From Providencia vermicola (GTDB lineage: Bacteria > Pseudomonadota > Gammaproteobacteria > Enterobacterales > Enterobacteriaceae), in assembly GCF_020381325.1 (NCBI RefSeq), contig NZ_JAGSPI010000004.1, forward strand, positions 293,588 through 357,587: DNA of 64,000 bases. Reading direction: 5' to 3'. Made by a program: the position numbers and the translations under genes. Numbering within the stretch: position 1 is the stretch's first letter; each line of letters begins with the position of its first letter. Shown piece after piece: positions 12,092-22,336 of the stretch. The notes beneath the pieces were generated by a model. It ran no database searches. It saw nothing but the letters and a program-made list of their open reading frames with translations, and was not told where the DNA came from.

Positions 12092-13771
12092 ATGTCTAAT
12101 ACACGCTTACAAACACAATTCGTTCGCCTCTGGCAACATTTTCAAGGGCACGACAGTGAAACCACGTTGCAGGATATTGCTGATATCTTGTTCTGTTCGC
12201 GCCGTCATGTACGAACGTTATTAAATAATATGCAAGGCCATGGTTGGTTAAGTTGGCAAGCCGAATCTGGTCGAGGCAAGCGTTCTACACTTATTTTCCA
12301 TGTGAATGGGTTAGAACTTCAGCAAGCCCAAGCAGAACAGTTGCTTAAAGAGGAAAGCATTGAAAAACTCGTGGCGTTAGTGGGTGATAAAGAAACGATC
12401 CGACAAATGGTGCTTTCCGAATTAGAGCGCAGCTATCGGCAAGGAAAAAACCTTTTACGCATTATTTATTACCGTGATTTCCCCAATTTATTGCCTGGAG
12501 CCCCTATGCGCCGCTCCGAAATTCATTTAATGAGCCAAATTTTTAATGGGTTAACTCATATAAATGAGGAAAAAGGGGAAGTAGAAGATGGGCTAGCTCA
12601 CCATTGGCAGGACATCAGTGACACCCATTGGCGTTTCTATTTACGCCCTGCTATCTATTTCCATCATGGGCGGGAAATGCTTGCGGAAGATATTATTTAC
12701 TCATTATTACGTTTAAAACAGTGCTGGCCGCTATTTTCCCATATTCAATCAGTGAGTTCACCGCAGCCTTATGTCATTGATATTCAGTTAAACCAGCCTG
12801 ATAAACAACTGCCTTGGTTGTTAGGTAGTCACCATGCGGCTATTTTACCTAAAGAGTGGGAAAGCCTAGAAAACTTTAACCGCTGTCCTATTGGCACTGG
12901 CCCCTACCAAGTTGATAAAAACCTACCTCAAAAGCTAACCATTACCGCCTTTGACCGCTACTTTGGTTATCGCGCCCTATTGGATGAAGTCACTATTTGG
13001 GTTGTACCTGAACTTTCAGAACAAATGGTGTGTACCACTTTAAAAATGGATGGTGATAAACACCATAATGATTCCTTAGAAAGCCGTATGGAAGAAGGCT
13101 GTTATTTTTTATTGATGGATCAACGCTCTGAGTTATCACAGCGGGAAGACGTTCGCAAATGGCTATGCAGCTTCCTCACACCCGTGAATTTGCTTGCCCA
13201 TTGTGAACCGTTCTATCAGCGCCACTGGGCACCTGCTTATGGCCTATTACTGCACTGGCACCACAGTAAAATGCTCACGCTATTTCCTAAACCAGAAGAC
13301 CTCTCCGAACTCACTGTGACGTTTTACCATAATCACCATGAATTCTACGCAATCAGCCAAATTATGAAGCGAGTGTTGCATGAACAAGGGGTCGAGTTAA
13401 AAATCAACATTATTGACTATGATGACTGGTTTAACGGCAATTCTCAAAGTGATATTTGGCTAGCCACCGCCAATTTTTTTAAACCCCTTGAGTTTTCTAT
13501 CTTTGCCACTTTGTATGAAATGCCACTATTACGCCAATGCCTTGGTGATAGCCTCGATACGCAATTAAATCAATGGCGAGATAATACTTTTGATGTCGAA
13601 GCGTGGTGTGAAAGCTTGATTGACTCACAAATCTTTCATCCTATATTTCACCACTGGCTTGAGTTACAAGGTCAACGCACTATGCGCGGCGTTAGGATGA
13701 ATACCTTTGGTTGGTTTGATTTTAAATCCGCATGGTTTAAGCCTTCTGAGGATAACCTGTCTAATTTATGA
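12092..13771 (+). CDS. sgrR: Sugar-phosphate stress regulator SgrR
   Basis: A 559-residue homolog of E. coli SgrR (551). The N-terminal winged helix (about residues 5-60, ending in SGRGKRS) binds DNA. The rest resembles a periplasmic oligopeptide-binding protein (SBP family 5) and is thought to sense the sugar-phosphate stress signal. The C-terminal MRGVRMNTFGWFDFKSAWF is nearly identical to the E. coli end. SgrR activates the divergent sRNA SgrS, which I place just upstream on the other strand. setA and the thiBPQ genes that neighbour sgrR in E. coli are absent here. Confidence 0.95.
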   Translation: MSNTRLQTQFVRLWQHFQGHDSETTLQDIADILFCSRRHVRTLLNNMQGHGWLSWQAESGRGKRSTLIFHVNGLELQQAQAEQLLKEESIEKLVALVGDKETIRQMVLSELERSYRQGKNLLRIIYYRDFPNLLPGAPMRRSEIHLMSQIFNGLTHINEEKGEVEDGLAHHWQDISDTHWRFYLRPAIYFHHGREMLAEDIIYSLLRLKQCWPLFSHIQSVSSPQPYVIDIQLNQPDKQLPWLLGSHHAAILPKEWESLENFNRCPIGTGPYQVDKNLPQKLTITAFDRYFGYRALLDEVTIWVVPELSEQMVCTTLKMDGDKHHNDSLESRMEEGCYFLLMDQRSELSQREDVRKWLCSFLTPVNLLAHCEPFYQRHWAPAYGLLLHWHHSKMLTLFPKPEDLSELTVTFYHNHHEFYAISQIMKRVLHEQGVELKINIIDYDDWFNGNSQSDIWLATANFFKPLEFSIFATLYEMPLLRQCLGDSLDTQLNQWRDNTFDVEAWCESLIDSQIFHPIFHHWLELQGQRTMRGVRMNTFGWFDFKSAWFKPSEDNLSNL

Positions 13772-13789
13772 TAGTTATAAACAGCCAAG

Positions 13790-13820
13790 GTGAATAATAA
13801 GGATGTTATTCACTTTTTCT
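13790..13820 (+). terminator. sgrR terminator
   Basis: GTGAATAA (13790-13797) pairs with TTATTCAC (13806-13813), followed by TTTTTCT. It lies about 20 bases after the sgrR stop codon. Confidence 0.85.
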
Positions 13821-14190
13821 GTGGATATCCATGTGAACAACCCTATAGCAATCAGGGTATATCCCCAAATCAGGTTTTTATCAAAAATAATTAAAATCCA
13901 ATAAACGTTGATAAATCAAAGAAATAAAGCCCAAAAAAACACATTATCCACTGGTTGATTTTTTAACTAAAAAGCTTAGGACTTTAACTGAGTAAATATC
14001 AATCAACGTCGTATTTATCCACAACTAATGTGTTTAACTTACTCACTTTTTGTGACGGAAGTCATAAAACCCCATTCGTCAAGGCTGTAAATACACACAG
14101 TAATCACTGTTTTACACAGTTATCCAGAAAACCTGTGGATAACCTAGTGCATGATCCTGTGATTATCTTGGGATGAACATGAATAACCCG
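13815..14190. promoter_or_regulatory. DnaA-box cluster upstream of mutH, probable DARS2
   Basis: The spacer before mutH carries two perfect TTATCCACA 9-mers, at 14015-14023 (plus) and 14134-14142 (minus). Single-mismatch versions lie at 13820-13828 (minus), 13944-13952 (plus) and 14120-14128 (plus). The pair at 14120-14142 is convergent with five bases between. In E. coli the DnaA-reactivating sequence DARS2 lies in the intergenic region next to mutH and carries clustered DnaA boxes with IHF and Fis sites. Position and box content argue that this is its counterpart. I could not place IHF or Fis sites with confidence. Confidence 0.68.
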
Positions 14191-14335
14191 ATAAACAAAA
14201 TTTAATACCGTTGGATAAAAAGCATTAACTACATATATATCATGCAGTTAAAAATAATCATGAAAAAGTGTTATACTCTCTTAATTGTTTGAATTATTTT
14301 TGACTGTTTTTTATACACCTAATTTTTAGAGAATT

Positions 14336-15019
14336 ATGTCATTTACACCACCACAGCCGCCAGATAACGAAGCTACTTTAATGAGTCGGGCTCAAGCGCT
14401 TGCCGGCTATACATTAGGTGAGCTCGCTCAATTTGCCAGTGTCCCTATCCCCCCTGACCTAAAACGTGATAAAGGCTGGGTAGGCATGCTACTTGAATAT
14501 TATTTAGGGGCGAGTGCAGGGAGTAAGGCGGAGCAAGATTTTGCCCACATTGGCATTGAGCTCAAAACTATCCCTATCGACCGCCATGGCGTTCCTCTCG
14601 AAACAACCTTTGTCTCTGTAGCCCCTTTAACAGGGAACAGCGGTTTAACATGGGAAAATAGCCATGTACGGCGTAAACTATCGCGTATACTGTGGTTTCC
14701 TATTGAAGGTGAACGCCAAATTCCCTTAGCGGAACGTCGGGTCGCTAACCCATTAATTTGGAGCCCATCTCCGCTTGAGGAACAGTTACTACGGCAAGAT
14801 TGGGAGGAGTTAATGGATTTGATTGTGTTGGGAAAAGTCGAAACAATTACGGCACGCCATGGGCAAGTCCTACAAATCCGCCCAAAAGCGGCAAACAATA
14901 AGGCACTGACAGAAGCCATTGGTGAGTTTGGCCAACCCATTATGACGCTTCCTCGCGGCTTTTACCTTAAAAAAGATTTTACCGCCCCACTGTTAGCTCG
15001 GCATTTTAATCTCGCGTAA
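14336..15019 (+). CDS. mutH: DNA mismatch repair endonuclease MutH
   Basis: A 227-residue protein close to E. coli MutH (229). It nicks the unmethylated strand at hemimethylated GATC sites when activated by MutS-MutL. The catalytic D-(X)6-E-X-K triad is visible as D68, E75 and K77 in [15 protein letters not shown]. The GSKAEQDF and [20 protein letters not shown] blocks are also conserved. It is followed by ygdQ as in E. coli. Its upstream neighbour differs: sgrR replaces rppH. Confidence 0.97.
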   Translation: MSFTPPQPPDNEATLMSRAQALAGYTLGELAQFASVPIPPDLKRDKGWVGMLLEYYLGASAGSKAEQDFAHIGIELKTIPIDRHGVPLETTFVSVAPLTGNSGLTWENSHVRRKLSRILWFPIEGERQIPLAERRVANPLIWSPSPLEEQLLRQDWEELMDLIVLGKVETITARHGQVLQIRPKAANNKALTEAIGEFGQPIMTLPRGFYLKKDFTAPLLARHFNLA

Positions 15020-15090
15020 TCAACAAGGTGTCGCCTGTACCAAAGCAGACGATAAACATTTATCCCTGTTTCATAGTAAAAGGTACACAG

Positions 15091-15822
15091 ATGTTTGAAT
15101 GGATACTCGACCCCAATGCTTGGATGGCACTTGCCACTCTAACCATTTTGGAAATTGTTTTAGGTATCGATAATATTATTTTTTTGAGTATCGTAGTGAG
15201 TAAGCTCCCCGCTCACCAACAAAATAGTGCCCGGCGTACAGGGCTAATTGCAGCGATGGTCATGCGCCTTGCCTTATTAGCCTCAATTGCCTGGTTATCA
15301 CGCCTCACAACCCCGTTATTCACCATTGCAGACCATGTTGTTTCCGCTCGAGATATCATTTTATGTGCAGGGGGAATTTTCCTTATATGGAAAGCCAGCC
15401 AAGAAATCTTTGAAACCATTGAAGGAGAGGACGAAAACAATCTTGCGCAGCGGCAAGTGCATTCATTTTGGGGTGCTATTGTACAAATTGCATTGTTAGA
15501 TATTATTTTTAGCCTCGATTCCGTTATCACCGCTGTGGGACTTTCGGACCATCTGTTTATTATGATGGCCGCAGTGATTATTGCAGTGCTTATCATGATG
15601 TTAGCCGCAAAAAGTATTGGTGATTTTGTCGAACGCTACCCATCCGTTAAAATTCTCGCGCTCTCTTTTTTAATTTTAGTCGGCTTTACACTGATACTCG
15701 AAAGCGTTCAAGTTCATGTTGCTAAAGGGTATATCTATTTCGCAATGTTCTTTTCCATGGCCGTTCAAATGCTCAATATCCTGCGTAGCAAAAAATGGAA
15801 AATGAAACACAAAGTAGATTAA
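15091..15822 (+). CDS. ygdQ: TerC-family integral membrane protein YgdQ
   Basis: About 243 residues from the ATG at 15091, which has AAAGG upstream and gives MFEWILDPNAW, matching the start of E. coli YgdQ. An in-frame ATG at 15028 would add 21 unsupported residues. Seven hydrophobic segments are visible, with the acidic motifs EIVLGIDNIIF and LDIIFSLDSVITAVGLSDH that mark the TerC family and probably bind a metal ion. TerC/Alx relatives handle manganese or tellurite; the exact substrate of YgdQ is unknown. It follows mutH and ends overlapping the convergent HhH gene by four bases. Confidence 0.9.
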   Translation: MFEWILDPNAWMALATLTILEIVLGIDNIIFLSIVVSKLPAHQQNSARRTGLIAAMVMRLALLASIAWLSRLTTPLFTIADHVVSARDIILCAGGIFLIWKASQEIFETIEGEDENNLAQRQVHSFWGAIVQIALLDIIFSLDSVITAVGLSDHLFIMMAAVIIAVLIMMLAAKSIGDFVERYPSVKILALSFLILVGFTLILESVQVHVAKGYIYFAMFFSMAVQMLNILRSKKWKMKHKVD

Positions 15823-16067
15823 CGCTCTGATTCAAGCGCTTGCTTTGCAGCTAAGATAGCCCCTTCAACTGCTCTCTTAGCTTGCGGGCTATTTTTCCAG
15901 CAACTTGAACCTGTCAGTGCAGCACCAGCAATTAAAATTTCATCATAAGATGCTTCACTAAGCTGAGCCAATGATGAGAACTCCATCTGTTCTAAACGGC
16001 TGATCACCATCGGCCCCACGCCTTTAACCGCTAATAGAACCTGTTTTTCTGACTCTGAAAACGCCAT
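15819..16067 (-). CDS. Small helix-hairpin-helix protein
   Basis: An 82-residue protein. Residues about 10-35 (LLAVKGVGPMVISRLEQMEF) read as a helix-hairpin-helix with the typical GVG turn, a non-specific DNA backbone-binding motif. The C-terminal half has an SSCWKNSPQAKRAVEGAILAAKQ stretch likely to be helical. GGAGTAAAA lies upstream of the ATG. Its stop overlaps the ygdQ stop by four bases in convergent orientation. Specific function unknown. Confidence 0.75.
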   Translation of the reverse strand: MAFSESEKQVLLAVKGVGPMVISRLEQMEFSSLAQLSEASYDEILIAGAALTGSSCWKNSPQAKRAVEGAILAAKQALESER

Positions 16068-16218
16068 TTTTACTCCTTTTAGCTAATTATTCAGCTAATA
16101 TTTTGCAATTTACCTCTTTAATACTTTAAAATTGCAACTATAACAATGCCAGTTTGAATAATTATTAACTGACCTATCTTATCACCCAATCTGTCTCTGC
16201 CTGTTTTAGGAATTTACC

Positions 16219-17094
16219 ATGTACAATGTGCCGTTGATTAACCCACGCCAACACTTCATGACGCTCTCTGATGGCCGTCAACTTTGCTGGTTTGAATCAG
16301 GGCCCAAAACAGGTTTTCCTGTTATTTTTTGTACTGGTGCAGGAATGAGTGGCAACCTTGGCTTTGGCTTAGATTTGCTGGAAAAATACAACATTCGCTT
16401 AATTGTGCCAGAACGTGCTGGCCTTGGTGATTCCACTTTTCACGCCCAAAAATCATTAAAAAGCTTTGCATCCGATATTCAAGCACTACTTGATAACCTA
16501 GCAATTAACCAATTTTCGGTACTGGGTTTTTCCCAAGGTGGTGTTTTCGCGATGGCGGTTGCCCATTATTGCCAGCCTGCATCCCTTTCGATTGTGTCTG
16601 GGCAAGACCAATTCGAATACCCTGCGACTCGCGCTAAATTAACCGCTGACGTAGTGAATATGCAGGAACAAGCACTGAATACACCTGAGAACTTATCCGA
16701 CTGGTTACAAAAAAATGTCACTGGAGAATGGCTATTGGCGTTTATTCTCAATTGCAGTGCAGAAATTGACCAACAATTATACAATGAAGCGCATTTTTTA
16801 GAGGCCTATACCGATTGTATACGCCGTGCTTTTTCTCAAGGCAATCAAGGCTATGTGCAAGATTTATTACTTTCCCTGCAGAACTGGAAGTTCACCCCTG
16901 AAGACATCACCTGCCCAACCTCATTATGGTATGGTGAATTAGATATGAGCACCGTACACTCTCCTGATTTTGGTGATATTTTGGCCGACCGTTTTTTCAA
17001 CTGTAGCCATCATTTATACACACAAGAAGGCGGTTCCTTGCTTTGGACACAAGCCGACGCTATTTTAACTGACCTGCAAAACCACGCCGCATAA
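16219..17094 (+). CDS. Alpha/beta-fold hydrolase
   Basis: A 291-residue protein with the alpha/beta hydrolase core. The nucleophile elbow GFSQGG puts the catalytic serine at residue 105. The oxyanion region is CTGAGMSGN near residue 38-46, PERAGLGDST follows strand 4, and a late YGELDMS probably supplies the acid. A histidine near the end would complete the triad. Single-gene unit with an AT-rich promoter spacer on its left. Substrate cannot be inferred. Confidence 0.85.
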   Translation: MYNVPLINPRQHFMTLSDGRQLCWFESGPKTGFPVIFCTGAGMSGNLGFGLDLLEKYNIRLIVPERAGLGDSTFHAQKSLKSFASDIQALLDNLAINQFSVLGFSQGGVFAMAVAHYCQPASLSIVSGQDQFEYPATRAKLTADVVNMQEQALNTPENLSDWLQKNVTGEWLLAFILNCSAEIDQQLYNEAHFLEAYTDCIRRAFSQGNQGYVQDLLLSLQNWKFTPEDITCPTSLWYGELDMSTVHSPDFGDILADRFFNCSHHLYTQEGGSLLWTQADAILTDLQNHAA

Positions 17095-17095
17095 C

Positions 17096-17128
17096 GCAAA
17101 AAGCCGCGGTGAATAATTCACAGCGGCT
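17096..17128 (-). terminator. Terminator of the acetoin reductase gene
   Basis: AGCCGC (17102-17107) pairs with GCGGCT (17123-17128), with GTGAA/TTCAC extending the stem. On the minus strand the stem is followed by TTTTTG. It also lies right after the plus-strand hydrolase gene and may serve both. Confidence 0.8.
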
Positions 17129-17159
17129 ATCATTGCCATCCTAATATTACTAACTTCTA

Positions 17160-17939
17160 TTAACGGTAAACAATCCCGCCATCCGTCAGGATAGATTGTC
17201 CTGTAATATAGTCAGAGTCATCGCTTGCTAAGAACGCCACTAAGCCCGCGACATCATCAGGAGTTTGAGCACGGCCTAATGCGATACCTTCAACATATTT
17301 TTTGTAAGTCTCACCTTTTGGCGCGCCTGTAATTTCAGCAAAGCGCTCATCGATTTCCACCCACATGTCTGTCCCAACAATACCTGGGCAATACGCATTT
17401 ACGGTAATACCTGAACTTGCGTACTCTTTCGCTGCCGCTTGTGTTAAAGCACGCACCGCAAATTTGGTCGCAGAATATACACCTAACATAGCGAAACCGT
17501 CATGGCCTGCAATGGAAGAGGCATTAATGATTTTCCCTTTGTGCTTACGCTCTTGGAATTTTTCACTGGCAGCTTGAATGCCCCACATAGTGCCATCTAC
17601 GTTGATTTTAAAGATTAAGTCCATATCTTCTTGGCGAACTTCTGCAATTGGCTTAACTTGCGCAATCCCTGCGTTGTTGATCATTACATCAAAACCACCT
17701 AGCTCAGCTTCTGCATGAGCAACCGCAGCAAACACTTGGTCACGCTGGCTAATATCCGCAGCAAACGTCGTGACTTTACGACCTAACGCTTCAATTTCTT
17801 TCGCCACATCTTGCAGTTTGTCTTTTTTCAAATCGACCAGTGCAATATCCGCACCTTCTTTTGCTAAACGCAATGCAATACCACGACCAATTCCCTGTGC
17901 CGCTCCGGTCACTAAAATAACTTTGTTATTTAAAGCCAT
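17160..17939 (-). CDS. budC: Acetoin (diacetyl) reductase / 2,3-butanediol dehydrogenase, SDR family
   Basis: A 259-residue classical short-chain dehydrogenase. TGAAQGIG (residues about 11-18) is the NAD-binding glycine motif, NNAG lies near residue 88, and the catalytic Ser-Tyr-Lys is read in [21 protein letters not shown]. Similarity along the whole length to Klebsiella BudC (for example [29 protein letters not shown]) supports acetoin/2,3-butanediol reduction. The budA and budB partners are not in this window, so a related diacetyl or sugar-alcohol substrate remains possible. A GGAGAAC ribosome site precedes the ATG. Confidence 0.8.
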   Translation of the reverse strand: MALNNKVILVTGAAQGIGRGIALRLAKEGADIALVDLKKDKLQDVAKEIEALGRKVTTFAADISQRDQVFAAVAHAEAELGGFDVMINNAGIAQVKPIAEVRQEDMDLIFKINVDGTMWGIQAASEKFQERKHKGKIINASSIAGHDGFAMLGVYSATKFAVRALTQAAAKEYASSGITVNAYCPGIVGTDMWVEIDERFAEITGAPKGETYKKYVEGIALGRAQTPDDVAGLVAFLASDDSDYITGQSILTDGGIVYR

Positions 17940-18213
17940 ACTGTTCTCCTACTTATTCATAGCCAAAGTGACTAGTCCACCATGGCTTATAAGTTAACAA
18001 TAATAACAATAAGTTACAAAGAAATGATTTTAATCTACCTTTTAAAACTTATAAAAAACATTTCACTATCTGATAGCGATATTTATTTTATTTACCAACG
18101 AAAAGTACACGAATTCATAAATTAACAGGTATTTGCTAATAAAAATCATTCTCAAATAAGTGAGCAAAAAGTGCGAAACTCCGCTATTCAATACACGATT
18201 GGTGAATATGCTA
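17940..18213. other. Intergenic region upstream of the acetoin reductase gene
   Basis: About 270 AT-rich bases contain the minus-strand promoter of the reductase gene. No reading frame, repeat or recognisable operator is seen. Confidence 0.5.
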
Positions 18214-18240
18214 ACATAAAAAAGCCACCAAATTGGTGGC
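18214..18240 (-). terminator. speB terminator
   Basis: GCCACCA (18224-18230) pairs with TGGTGGC (18234-18240). On the minus strand the stem runs into TTTTTTATG. It lies about 35 bases beyond the speB stop. Confidence 0.9.
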
Positions 18241-18276
18241 TTCATGATAGCTAACTATATCGTTATAAACGGATAG

Positions 18277-19197
18277 TTATTTTTTAGATGCTTGAATATA
18301 CAGCATTTCTAAAGCAATCGATGCCGCGGCTAATGCGGTGATTTCAGATTGGTCATAAGCAGGAGCAACTTCCACTAAATCCATCCCGACGATGTTTAAT
18401 GGCTGCAAACCACGCAGTAATTTCAGCGCACGGTCTGATGTTAACCCCCCAACGACTGGCGTTCCTGTTCCTGGCGCAAAGGCTGGGTCAAGGCAGTCAA
18501 TATCGAAAGTTAAGTACACTGGCATATCACCCACGATCTCTTTAATTTGAGCAACCATCTCGTCCACACCGCGGTCATTCACTTGCCCTGCATCTAACAC
18601 GGTGAAGCCGTTGTCGCTATCGTGCTCAGTACGAATACCAATTTGTACTGAGCGAGTTGGGTCAATCAGCCCCTCTTTTGGTGCATGATAAAACATAGTG
18701 CCATGGTCATATTGGCTACCGTTGCCGTAAGTGTCAGTGTGAGCATCAAAATGCACTAGCGCCATTTTGCCGAAGTGTTTTGCATGAGCACGTAACAATG
18801 GCAGAGTGACAAAATGATCACCACCAAAGGTTAAGCAACGTTTGCCTGACTCTAACAGTTTTTCAGTATGCGCTTGCAGTTTATCGCACATGTCTTGTGC
18901 ATCACCAAAAGCAAACACAACATCGCCGCAGTCTACCACGTTTAAACGTTCTGTCAGTTTGAAGTTCCACGGCCAGCGGTGGCTTTCCCATGCAAGGTTG
19001 GTCGATACTTGACGGATTGCCGCAGGCCCATGACGGCTACCTGCACGGCCTGAGGTTGCCATATCAAATGGCACACCTGTAATAACCCACTCAGCGTCTG
19101 AGCTATAGGGTTGAAAATTCAGTGGAAAACGTAAAAAACCAAATGCGTTAGACACCAGTGAATTATCAACTTGATTACCTAATGTACTATTAATCAT
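18277..19197 (-). CDS. speB: Agmatinase
   Basis: A 306-residue ureohydrolase that splits agmatine to putrescine and urea. The binuclear Mn site is visible: [12 protein letters not shown] and the [16 protein letters not shown] signature. Length equals E. coli SpeB. It follows speA on the same strand (speA-speB order), with a structured repeat and promoter-like AT-rich sequence between, so it may be transcribed separately as well as by readthrough. Together they form the arginine decarboxylase route to putrescine. Confidence 0.96.
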   Translation of the reverse strand: MINSTLGNQVDNSLVSNAFGFLRFPLNFQPYSSDAEWVITGVPFDMATSGRAGSRHGPAAIRQVSTNLAWESHRWPWNFKLTERLNVVDCGDVVFAFGDAQDMCDKLQAHTEKLLESGKRCLTFGGDHFVTLPLLRAHAKHFGKMALVHFDAHTDTYGNGSQYDHGTMFYHAPKEGLIDPTRSVQIGIRTEHDSDNGFTVLDAGQVNDRGVDEMVAQIKEIVGDMPVYLTFDIDCLDPAFAPGTGTPVVGGLTSDRALKLLRGLQPLNIVGMDLVEVAPAYDQSEITALAAASIALEMLYIQASKK

Positions 19198-19340
19198 TTT
19201 TATTCCTCAAAATAGACCCGCCCATTAGCAAGCCCCTTTAATATTTGGTTCGAATGTTTTTTACCTAATCAACTTCGCGCAGTATAAATAATAAACAAAT
19301 TATGTTATTTGCATAAAGTTATTATCTATTCACTATTTTA

Positions 19341-19531
19341 ATGCGCTAAATAGTTCGTGCTGTCGCTAGGCGGCAAAATGAGCCAAGCCCTAGGAGCATA
19401 CATAAGTATGTGACTAGGGTTGGCGAATGCAGCCAACACCGCGACAGTGCGAAATATGACGCGCATACATAAGTATGTGACTAGGGTTGGCAAACGAAGC
19501 CAACACCGCGACAGTGCGAAATATGACGCGC
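19341..19531. repeat. Dispersed structured repeat, copy 2 (ATGCGC/GCGCAT ends, 3' half duplicated)
   Basis: The element runs from ATGCGC (19341-19346) to GCGCAT (19526-19531), a 6-base terminal inverted repeat. It ends two bases from the speA stop codon. Nested pairs are CTGTCGC (19360-19366) with GCGACAG (19441-19447 and 19508-19514), CCCTAG with CTAGGG, CATAC with GTATG, and GTTGGC with GCCAAC. The block starting GTATGTGAC at 19406 is repeated from 19473 with a period of 67 bases. The same architecture is seen at 11745-11923. The plus-strand spacer to speB (19198-19340) holds nothing else. Confidence 0.85.
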
Positions 19532-19533
19532 AT

Positions 19534-21438
19534 TTATTCGTCTTCGAGATAGGTATAACCATACAACCCATTTTCGAATTCTGCCACAAAGTCTTTTTGC
19601 AGTTGCTCACTCAGTCCTGTACCTTTGACTTGCTCTGTAAAGCTGTCTAACAGTACCTCTGGCACTAGTTTGACGTATTGCAGCATATCTGCCACTGAGT
19701 CACCTTCTTCACTTTGTAGGTAACGAATATTACCTTGGCTATCGACCCACACGTCAATTGCGGCAGTATCTCCGAATAGGTTATGCATGTTGCCTAAGAT
19801 TTCTTGATAGGCGCCTATCATAAAGAAACCAATCATTGGTGGATTTTCTGGATCATAGGCTGGCATTGGCATCGTGGTTTCGACACCATCACCATCAACG
19901 TAATGGTCGATGATCCCATCAGAGTCACACGTGATATCTAAGAGCACAGCACGACGGTCTAACGGCTTGTCTAAGCCTTCAATCGGTAACACTGGGAAAA
20001 CTTGGTCAATCCCCCATGAATCTGGTAGAGATTGAAATAACGAGAAATTCACATAGAACTTATCTGCCATGCGCTCTTGTAGTTCATCGATGATTGGACG
20101 ATGAGCACGGTTACTTGGGTCTAAGTCTTGCTGGATACGACGGCAAATATTGAGGTATAGCTCTTCTGCCCATGCGCGTTGAGTTAAATCAAGTACGCCA
20201 TGAGCATACTGGGTATGGGCTTCTTGCAAGTCGAACTGACTATCATGCAGCCATTCACGCAGGGACCGACTATTGCCTTGGTGCTGCATAGATTCCCATG
20301 TTTCCCACAGTGATACCAGCGACCGTGGTGCGTCTTCATCTGGCGGTGAGGTCTTGGTAAATTCGTTACGTTCAACACCGATAACATTCGAGACCAACAC
20401 AGTGTGGTGTGCTGTCAATGCACGGCCTGATTCCGTAATGACGGTTGGATGTGGAAGGTCAAATTCTTCACACGCATCGCCAATTGCCCAAATCACATTA
20501 TTCGCGTACTCGTTCAAGCCATAGTTTACTGAACAATCGGACTGCGAACGTGTTCCTTCATAGTCAACGCCTAAACCGCCACCCACATCAAAGCATTGAA
20601 TATTGACGCCTAAACGATGCAACTCCACATAAAAACGGGCAGATTCACGAACGCCTGTGGCGATATCACGAATATTGGCCATTTGTGAGCCTAAATGGAA
20701 ATGCAGTAATTGCAGGCTATCTAAGCGATTCGCATTGCGTAAAATTTCCACTAATTGCAGAACCTGCGTAGCCGCCAAACCAAATTTTGATTTCTCGCCA
20801 CCACTAGCTTGCCATTTACCTGATCCTTGAGAGGCTAAACGTGCACGCACACCTAACCGAGGTGTCACATTCAAGCTTTCCGCTTCTTTTAACACCATCT
20901 CAATTTCAGACATTTTCTCGATCACAAGATAAACCTTATGACCCAGTTTTTCCCCGATTAACGCTAAGCGAATATATTCACGGTCTTTATAACCATTACA
21001 GACGATGACGGTTTGTGTTTTGCCTGCGTTGGCGAGTACCGCCATAAGTTCCGCTTTCGAACCTGCCTCAAGCCCTAATGGTTCTCCTGAATTAACCAAT
21101 GACTCAATCACGCGGCGCTGCTGATTTACCTTAATTGGATAAACCAAAAAATAGTCGCCTTTATAGCCATAGGATTCACGAGCACGCCTAAATGCGGCAT
21201 TAATTGAACGCAGACGGTGCTGTAAGATTTGAGGAAAACAGAACAATGCAGGCAAACGCAGATGCTCTTGTTCTTCTTTGACTTGGTTAACTAATTCAGC
21301 AAGATCAACAAAAGTGTCAGGGTTTTCAGGGTTTGGGCAAACACAGACATTTCCGCGCTCATTCACCTGATAGTAACCACCGCCCCAATACGCAATGTTA
21401 TAGGTCTGGCGCATTTTGCGTGCGATATTATCATTCAT
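19534..21438 (-). CDS. speA: Biosynthetic arginine decarboxylase
   Basis: A 634-residue PLP enzyme (E. coli SpeA has 658, with a longer N-terminus) that decarboxylates arginine to agmatine. The PLP lysine lies in [19 protein letters not shown] near residue 100, HFHLGSQ and [11 protein letters not shown] are the alanine-racemase-fold sugar-phosphate contacts, and the C-terminus [11 protein letters not shown] equals the E. coli end. The start [20 protein letters not shown] has AGGAG seven bases upstream. That AGGAG can pair with CTCC just before it, which could dampen translation. In E. coli it is reported as periplasmic/biosynthetic. Confidence 0.96.
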   Translation of the reverse strand: MNDNIARKMRQTYNIAYWGGGYYQVNERGNVCVCPNPENPDTFVDLAELVNQVKEEQEHLRLPALFCFPQILQHRLRSINAAFRRARESYGYKGDYFLVYPIKVNQQRRVIESLVNSGEPLGLEAGSKAELMAVLANAGKTQTVIVCNGYKDREYIRLALIGEKLGHKVYLVIEKMSEIEMVLKEAESLNVTPRLGVRARLASQGSGKWQASGGEKSKFGLAATQVLQLVEILRNANRLDSLQLLHFHLGSQMANIRDIATGVRESARFYVELHRLGVNIQCFDVGGGLGVDYEGTRSQSDCSVNYGLNEYANNVIWAIGDACEEFDLPHPTVITESGRALTAHHTVLVSNVIGVERNEFTKTSPPDEDAPRSLVSLWETWESMQHQGNSRSLREWLHDSQFDLQEAHTQYAHGVLDLTQRAWAEELYLNICRRIQQDLDPSNRAHRPIIDELQERMADKFYVNFSLFQSLPDSWGIDQVFPVLPIEGLDKPLDRRAVLLDITCDSDGIIDHYVDGDGVETTMPMPAYDPENPPMIGFFMIGAYQEILGNMHNLFGDTAAIDVWVDSQGNIRYLQSEEGDSVADMLQYVKLVPEVLLDSFTEQVKGTGLSEQLQKDFVAEFENGLYGYTYLEDE

Positions 21439-22212
21439 AATAAACTCCTGTATGGAGGGGTGAGTGGCGCGCTCTCAGTCCTGATATATGTCAGTAAAGA
21501 CATAGCACTGGCAAGCAGTTATATCGGAGGAAACGGCAATACTCAGATTTTAATAAAAAGTGCTTAGAATTCTAAACAGTGACAATATACGACCTTAAGC
21601 TGACAAATTAATGACTCAGCCTTGAAGGTGTATTAAAGATGTGACGGTAACTTCGTGATGAAGTAAAGAATGACAGGAAAGTAAACGCCAAAGTCACGCG
21701 GCGATCCGCATATGACGGTTGGATACTGTTATTCAGTAGATTATGGATCATTCCCCATTAACCCCCAATATAACTGTTTAGCCCCTTCAGATTTCAATGT
21801 TGTAGCACTATTTTGGCAGGCTGACCTGTTGATTTAAGCTATATCACCTTGTATTTTATTGAAATTCAAAAGTTTATAAACATTCCTGATAGATAGCAGG
21901 TACATTCTTTTGACCTACTGGTATATAACGGGGAAAAACAACCATCCGTTACGGTCGCAGTTTATACATCTATTGGGCGCAAAAAGCAAAAGCAAAATGC
22001 CGAAATTGCGATAATATTTTAACAACAATAAATCGAGCGATTAATCAGGGCACCTAATAAGCAAAAATAGCTCTTCAATGTATTCACATTACATGGTCTT
22101 TAAGTGAAAAATAGCCAAATAAAATAAACCTCCCTTTCCTTAAGGATTCAAAGCGATTTTGCTTAGTTTATGGCGTGTTAGTAGGGATTACGCCTAGGAG
22201 ATGATAGTTAAT
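21439..22212. other. Long speA-metK intergenic region
   Basis: About 770 bases with no credible gene. The left part carries the speA promoter and leader on the minus strand; the right part leads to the metK promoter. E. coli has two small genes (yqgB, yqgC) in this interval, and I see no counterpart. No clear repeat, sRNA or riboswitch was recognised. Confidence 0.5.
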
Positions 22213-22307
22213 TTGTGCCTCTATTCGTTTTTTGTATAAATACAGGTAGAAATTTTTACTTCATAGGACTAAAATAGCCGTCTAGATGTTAAAACATCCA
22301 ACTATAA
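22213..22307 (+). promoter_or_regulatory. metK promoter with MetJ boxes
   Basis: Four consecutive octamers resemble the met box AGACGTCT: AGCCGTCT (22276-22283), AGATGTTA (22284-22291), AAACATCC (22292-22299) and AACTATAA (22300-22307). The first three are good matches, and they abut without gaps, as MetJ dimers bind in tandem arrays. A weak TTGTGC (22213-22218) and TATAAA (22235-22240) pair, 16 bases apart, could be the promoter. MetJ with S-adenosylmethionine would repress metK by feedback. Confidence 0.75.
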
Positions 22308-22336
22308 ATTCTGCGAATTCTTAAGGTATTAATCTC

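Noticed and set aside
13815-14190. DnaA-box cluster as the chromosomal origin oriC
   Set aside because: No 13-mer AT-rich unwinding repeats, GATC cluster, mnmG or mioC are present. The mutH neighbour fits DARS2 better.
19338-19610. A 90-codon minus-strand frame and a plus-strand partner
   Set aside because: They are produced by the dispersed repeat and the 3' end of speA in other frames.
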